This document shows positions 59,820 to 64,000 of a DNA stretch of 64,000 bases, piece by piece. The first letter of the stretch is position 1; the number at the start of each line of letters is the position of its first letter. The DNA is from Spirosoma rigui (GTDB taxonomy: Bacteria > Bacteroidota > Bacteroidia > Cytophagales > Spirosomataceae). Both the position numbers and the translations under genes were made by a program. The stretch lies in the NCBI RefSeq assembly GCF_002067135.1, contig NZ_CP020105.1, positions 3,658,001-3,722,000 of the forward strand. The letters are read 5' to 3'. The notes under the pieces are model-generated. The model saw only the letters and a list, made by a program, of their open reading frames with translations, did not search any database and was not told where the DNA came from.

Positions 59820-60212
59820 ATGGAGAAATTGAAATTTGTTGCTGAGTACGAACTTCGGGCCTCTCCCAAAATGCTCTTTCCGTACATTAGTACGGCATCC
59901 GGCCTGTCGCAGTGGTTTGCCAGCAAGGTAAATACCATGCCCGAGCAACGGTTCGACTTTCAGTGGGACAATGAAAGTCATATTGCCCGGCAGGTGTCGA
60001 TGCGTATCAACAAGGGCGTTCGGTTTGAGTTTCTGGATACGGCCGAGAATGGCTCCGACAACAACTACGTTGAGTTTCGGGTCGACCAGTCTGAGCTTAC
60101 CCAGTCCACCTACCTGCGGGTTACCGACTACTCCTCAACCAACGATGAAGACGAACTCAAAGACTTGTGGGACGGTTTAATGGATAAGTTGAAGGAGATC
60201 GTTGGTAGTTAA
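59820..60212 (+). CDS. START-like domain protein (SRPBCC superfamily)
   Basis: 130 residues from ATG 59820 (MEKLKFVAEYELRASPKMLF), which lies after the promoter; a longer in-frame start upstream would precede it. The helix-grip fold pattern of the Aha1/START type is visible: PKMLFPYISTASGLSQWFA, RFDFQWDNES, and a C-terminal helix DLWDGLMDKLKEIVGS. It would bind a hydrophobic ligand or assist a partner. The family is common before LptF/LptG genes in Cytophagales, as here. Confidence 0.85.
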   Translation: MEKLKFVAEYELRASPKMLFPYISTASGLSQWFASKVNTMPEQRFDFQWDNESHIARQVSMRINKGVRFEFLDTAENGSDNNYVEFRVDQSELTQSTYLRVTDYSSTNDEDELKDLWDGLMDKLKEIVGS

Positions 60213-60302
60213 AAATGTATAATGAGTAATGGATAAGGGCTAGTGTTTCGTTACTAGATAGACCCATTATACATTCGGGAACGCCCGGTCCATTATTCAC
60301 CC

Positions 60303-61817
60303 ATGAAAAAAATTGACAAATTAGTACTAGGTTCATTCTGGGGTCCCTTTTTTCTTACGCTCGGCGTCGTCATCTTCATCTTCCTGATGCGGCTGCTGAT
60401 GTTCTACATCGATGAGTTCGTTTCGAAAGACCTCGATATTGCCACGTTTGGTCGTCTCCTCTTTTATTTTGCGCTCCTGACTATCCCGACGGCCCTGCCG
60501 CTGGCCGTCCTCTTATCGTCGCTGATGACGTTCGGGAATCTGGGTGAGTTTTTTGAACTCACCGCCCTGAAGAGTGCGGGTATTTCGCTCACGCGCGCCA
60601 TGCGTCCGTTGCTGATCGTTGCCGTATTTATCAGCGCTTTTTCCTTTTGGTTTAATAACAGTGTATCGCCCTGGGCAAACCTGAAAGGGTACAGCCTGCT
60701 GTATGACATTAAAACGGCGAAGGCTACCCTTAACTTAAAGGAAGGTATCTTTTACAACGACCTGCCCGGCTACAGCATTAAGGTAGATAGTAAAGTGAAA
60801 GCCGCCGAAGGGAGCACCACCGGCGATCTGCTGAAAGGACTGGTAATTTATAAACACCCGCAGTCTGGTGTAGAAACGGGAAACCGCGAAATTATTCTGG
60901 CCGACTCGGGACGGATGTACACGAGTAAGGACCGTAGTTATCTGGTGTTCGAACTCTTCAATGGCAACGACTACCAGGAGTATTCTGATAACAACAGTGT
61001 GAGCTATGCCAGCACGGGGGCGCAGCAGCGGGGGGCTCAATTCATGCGGAATGGATTCAAGGACTACCGGCTGGTGATTAGCCTGGAATCGTTCGGTATC
61101 AAACGTACCGACGAAAACCAGTTTGAATACCACGAGTACATGAAAAACCTGAACGAACTGTCGGCCCTGACCGATTCGTTACGGAAGGATTACAAATCAA
61201 CCAGTCTTAACGTAGCCAGCACCTCGCGGCAATATTACAGCTACCAATTCAAGGCTGATAAGCCTACGGTACAGCAACAAAAGATAAAAGAAGGAAAGTG
61301 GGTCGACAGCCTGTTGCGTAAACAGGATCTCAGCCGTCCTGATCTGACCCAGGCAGCCCTGAGCCAGGCGCAGAGTATCCTGTCCTACGCCAGTTCGAAC
61401 GTATCGTATCTGAACGAAAAAGAAAAGAACGTCTGGAAATACCAACTGGAAACGCACCATAAGTTTACGCAGTCGATTTCGATCTTTGTTATGTTTCTGA
61501 TCGGGGCATCAATGGGAGCCATCATCAAAAAAGGTGGATTCGGGTTGCCGGTGCTAATTGCGATCGTGTTCTTCATCTTCCTGTATATCCTGACCATTGC
61601 GGGCGATAAATACGCCAAAGACGGCCTGCTGTGGGTACCCCTGGGAGCCTGGATGGCTAACCTGGTGCTGTTTCCCATTGGACTTTTTCTCATGCAGCGG
61701 GCCCGGCATGATTCGCGGCTGTTCGACAAGGACGTATATACCATTGCTTTCGACCGGTTGAAGCGCCGATGGAAGGCCTGGCGGGCCAGCGGATCGTCGG
61801 CGGGGAGCCTGTCGTAA
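60303..61817 (+). CDS. LptF/LptG-family lipopolysaccharide export permease
   Basis: 504 residues: an N-terminal membrane helix (about 15-35), helices at about 55-75 and 97-118, a large periplasmic beta-jellyroll-type domain (about 120-380), then C-terminal helices (about 395-475) ending in a basic tail. [21 protein letters not shown] and the block [19 protein letters not shown] fit the family. In the LptB2FG transporter it moves LPS to the periplasmic bridge. Whether it is LptF or LptG cannot be fixed from this window. Confidence 0.92.
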   Translation: MKKIDKLVLGSFWGPFFLTLGVVIFIFLMRLLMFYIDEFVSKDLDIATFGRLLFYFALLTIPTALPLAVLLSSLMTFGNLGEFFELTALKSAGISLTRAMRPLLIVAVFISAFSFWFNNSVSPWANLKGYSLLYDIKTAKATLNLKEGIFYNDLPGYSIKVDSKVKAAEGSTTGDLLKGLVIYKHPQSGVETGNREIILADSGRMYTSKDRSYLVFELFNGNDYQEYSDNNSVSYASTGAQQRGAQFMRNGFKDYRLVISLESFGIKRTDENQFEYHEYMKNLNELSALTDSLRKDYKSTSLNVASTSRQYYSYQFKADKPTVQQQKIKEGKWVDSLLRKQDLSRPDLTQAALSQAQSILSYASSNVSYLNEKEKNVWKYQLETHHKFTQSISIFVMFLIGASMGAIIKKGGFGLPVLIAIVFFIFLYILTIAGDKYAKDGLLWVPLGAWMANLVLFPIGLFLMQRARHDSRLFDKDVYTIAFDRLKRRWKAWRASGSSAGSLS

Positions 61818-61877
61818 TGCGCTGGATAGAGATGGGGTTTATGTGGGTATGCAGCACGGTTGTACCGATTAATTTAC

Positions 61878-61885
61878 TATCTTTG
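61878..61885 (+). promoter_or_regulatory. Candidate -7 element for rpsO
   Basis: TATCTTTG matches TAnnTTTG, 42 nt before the rpsO ATG. A TTG upstream (61860-61862) is too close to fit normal spacing. Confidence 0.5.
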
Positions 61886-61927
61886 CACCCAAATTCAATT
61901 TTTCAATTATACTTAAGCTGTCTGAAG

Positions 61928-62203
61928 ATGTATCTAACGACCGAAAAAAAGCAGGAGATATTCTCCACCTCGGGTTTTGCCAAAAGTGCAACTGACACCG
62001 GGTCGGCCGAATCCCAGATCGCGCTGTTTACTTACCGGATCAGTCACCTGACGAGCCACCTGAAAGTTCACAAGCACGATTACGGCACCCAACTGGGATT
62101 GTTGAAATTAGTTGGTAAGCGTCGTCGCCTGCTGAACTACCTCTACAAGACCGACATCATGCGGTACCGCGCCATTCTAGCCGCGCTTGGTCTACGTAAA
62201 TAA
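61928..62203 (+). CDS. rpsO: 30S ribosomal protein S15
   Basis: 91 residues from ATG 61928. Helical S15 with [35 protein letters not shown] and the RNA-binding KRRRLLNYL block. It binds 16S rRNA near helix 22. Length and order are normal. It heads the conserved rpsO-pnp pair, with a hairpin before pnp. Confidence 0.97.
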   Translation: MYLTTEKKQEIFSTSGFAKSATDTGSAESQIALFTYRISHLTSHLKVHKHDYGTQLGLLKLVGKRRRLLNYLYKTDIMRYRAILAALGLRK

Positions 62204-62218
62204 TCGAGTTGATGCAAA

Positions 62219-62253
62219 AGGGAATCTGCCAATCAGTAGATTCCCTCATTTTT
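62219..62253 (+). terminator. Hairpin with T tract between rpsO and pnp
   Basis: AGGGAATCT (62219-62227), a 10-nt loop, AGATTCCCT (62238-62246), then CATTTTTG. It is an intrinsic terminator shape. In many bacteria this position carries an RNase processing site that controls pnp, so attenuation or processing is possible. Confidence 0.8.
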
Positions 62254-62354
62254 GTTGTTTCCTTACTGAAACGGTAATTGCTGCGGTGAAAGCGGTGGAA
62301 GAGAGGACAAATGCTGTTTTAAAGCTGTACGAGGGCGTATCTAAAAATTGACGT

Positions 62355-64000
62355 ATGTTTGAAATCACCACGCAATCCGTTGCGCTGCCCGACGGGCGGG
62401 AAATTACCATCGAAACCGGAAAACTGGCTCGCCAGGCCGACGGAGCGGTGGTTGTACGGTTGGGCGACGCCATGTTGCTGGCAACCGTAGTATCGAGTAA
62501 AGACGCAAAGGAAGGCGTTGACTTCCTGCCTCTTTCTGTTGATTACCAGGAGAAATTTGCTTCGGCAGGTCGGATTCCCGGGAGCTTCCAACGGCGCGAA
62601 GGCCGGCTGGGCGATCACGAAATCCTCATCAGCCGGTTGGTCGATCGCGCGTTGCGGCCGATCTTCCCTGACGATTATCACGCGGATACCCAGGTGATGA
62701 TCACCCTGATCTCGGCCGATCCCGAGGTGCAGCCTGATGCACTCGCTGCCCTGGCGGCTTCGTCGGCCCTGGCCGTTTCGAATATCCCCTTTAACGGACC
62801 TATTTCAGAAGTGCGCGTGGCTAAGATCGACGGGCAGTTCAAGATCAACCCCATCACATCCGAGCTTGAGCGGGCTACGATCGACCTGATCGTTGCCGCT
62901 ACCGAGAAAGACATCTGTATGGTAGAAGGCGAAATGAACGAGTGTTCAGAAGCCGAAGTTGTGGAAGCGCTTAAAGTAGCCCACGAAGCCATTAAAGTAC
63001 AGTGTCAGGCTCAGAAAGAACTCGAAGCCAAAGTAGGAAAGACTGAAAAACGGCAGTACAGCCACGAAACGCACGATGAAGAACTTCGGGCGGCTGTTCG
63101 GGCGTATTGCTACGATAAAATATACGAAGTGGCCCGTCGGCAGAACCCCAGCAAAAAAGGTCGTGCGGAAGGCTTCAAGGCCGTTCGTGACGAGTATTTA
63201 GCGACGTTCCCCGAAGGAGCTGAGGTAAATGTTGGTCTGATCAAAACGTACTTCCACGATCTGGAATGGGAAGCGTCGCGTCGGCTGGTGCTCGATGAGC
63301 GTGCCCGTCTGGATGGGCGCGCTCTGGATCAGATCCGTCCGATCTCAGCCGAAGCCGGTTACCTGCCCGGTCCCCACGGATCGGCCCTGTTCACTCGCGG
63401 AGAAACCCAGTCGCTGACGACCGTTACGCTCGGTACCAAGACCGATGAGCAGATTGTGGATCAGACGATGTACCAGGGGTACAGCAAATTCCTGCTGCAC
63501 TACAACTTCCCCGGTTTTTCGACGGGTGAGGTGAAGCCTAACCGCGGTGTTGGCCGGCGGGAAGTTGGTCACGGAAACCTGGCCCACCGTTCGCTGAAAA
63601 AAGTACTGCCTTCGGGCGAGGACAATCCGTACACGATCCGGATCGTGTCGGACATTCTGGAGTCGAATGGCTCCTCGTCGATGGCAACCGTTTGCGCGGG
63701 AACGATGGCGCTGATGGATGCCGGTATCAAGATCAAGGCACCCGTAGCCGGTATTGCGATGGGGCTGATTTCGGACGGTGAGAAATACGCGGTCTTATCG
63801 GACATCCTGGGTGATGAAGATCACCTGGGCGACATGGACTTTAAAATAACGGGCACCGAGAAAGGCATTGTAGCCTGCCAGATGGACCTGAAAGTAGAAG
63901 GTCTGTCGTATGAAGTACTGACCCAGGCGCTCGAACAGGCGCGGGCAGGTCGATTGCATATCCTCGGTGAGATGAAGAAAGGTATCAGCGAAGTTCGTTC
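62355..64000 (+). CDS. pnp: Polyribonucleotide nucleotidyltransferase, N-terminal part (cut by window edge)
   Basis: Phosphorolytic 3'-5' exoribonuclease of the RNA degradosome. Open from ATG 62355 to the right edge: about 548 codons, including the first RNase PH domain ([39 protein letters not shown]), the helical linker (about 220-300) and most of the second RNase PH domain ([41 protein letters not shown] and [31 protein letters not shown] with catalytic Asp, quoted in parts). The C-terminal KH and S1 domains lie beyond the window. Confidence 0.96.
   Translation, partial: MFEITTQSVALPDGREITIETGKLARQADGAVVVRLGDAMLLATVVSSKDAKEGVDFLPLSVDYQEKFASAGRIPGSFQRREGRLGDHEILISRLVDRALRPIFPDDYHADTQVMITLISADPEVQPDALAALAASSALAVSNIPFNGPISEVRVAKIDGQFKINPITSELERATIDLIVAATEKDICMVEGEMNECSEAEVVEALKVAHEAIKVQCQAQKELEAKVGKTEKRQYSHETHDEELRAAVRAYCYDKIYEVARRQNPSKKGRAEGFKAVRDEYLATFPEGAEVNVGLIKTYFHDLEWEASRRLVLDERARLDGRALDQIRPISAEAGYLPGPHGSALFTRGETQSLTTVTLGTKTDEQIVDQTMYQGYSKFLLHYNFPGFSTGEVKPNRGVGRREVGHGNLAHRSLKKVLPSGEDNPYTIRIVSDILESNGSSSMATVCAGTMALMDAGIKIKAPVAGIAMGLISDGEKYAVLSDILGDEDHLGDMDFKITGTEKGIVACQMDLKVEGLSYEVLTQALEQARAGRLHILGEMKKGISEVR

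Noticed and set aside
1-64000. CRISPR array, prophage or insertion sequence
   Set aside because: No regularly spaced repeats, phage structural genes, transposases or integrases were recognised in the window.

Overview
The window is a stretch of chromosome from a member of the Bacteroidota, most likely a Cytophagales bacterium of the Spirosoma/Fibrella/Larkinella type. The support is: moderately GC-rich DNA; promoters that follow the Bacteroidota sigma consensus (TTG, about 20 nt, TAnnTTTG); almost no Shine-Dalgarno sites; two TonB-dependent receptors; a secreted M43 protease with a C-terminal type IX sorting domain; and neighbourhoods such as START-like / LptF-LptG / rpsO / pnp. The genus is inferred, not proven. 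Most of the window is housekeeping DNA with short operons. No prophage, insertion sequence or CRISPR array was seen.

1-8.5 kb: the end of an MFS transporter, then a histidine locus. A promoter is followed by a short ORF with four His codons and two overlapping hairpins ahead of hisG-hisD, which looks like a his attenuator. hisC lies about 4 kb downstream, separated from hisD by a decayed VapBC toxin-antitoxin pair and four unrelated genes (class V aminotransferase-fold enzyme, LolA-like protein, divergent peptide deformylase, GNAT). 8.5-21.5 kb: an AddA/RecB-like helicase with an apparently ruined nuclease motif, a PAP2 phosphatase, metF, a formaldehyde dehydrogenase plus HbpS-like pair, ribokinase plus an exported ADP-ribosylglycohydrolase, small proteins, and an SRAP/HMCES-type peptidase.

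21.5-37 kb: an outer-membrane receptor, ROK kinase, peroxiredoxin, a TetR regulator next to an NmrA-type gene broken by an in-frame amber codon, cysE-cysK, and a PQQ-type sugar dehydrogenase lipoprotein. A two-component pair follows. Its membrane domain carries all the ethylene-binding residues of plant ETR1 at identical spacing. Then come ogt, a metallo-beta-lactamase-fold lipoprotein, an alanine-type aminotransferase and rpiB. 37-47 kb: a LOG-family protein, dnaB, phoH, the M43 protease, comEC and a TetR-UbiB/ABC1 pair.

47-52.7 kb, minus strand: a three-gene cassette of a variant NDP-sugar pyrophosphorylase, an approximately 1,115-residue fusion of a GHMP sugar kinase with a UDPGP-family uridylyltransferase, and a Gfo/Idh/MocA oxidoreductase. 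This looks like an uncharacterised sugar-activation route and is the best candidate for a new pathway. 52.8-64 kb: dCMP deaminase, ACP phosphodiesterase and holA; then a TonB receptor plus lipoprotein behind a TGCAAC-TTA-GTTGCA palindrome (probable metal uptake); then tRNA-Met, the START-like gene, LptF/G, rpsO and the start of pnp, which runs off the right edge.

Several transcription units end in unusually long, nearly perfect hairpins (18-29 bp stems), each of different sequence.
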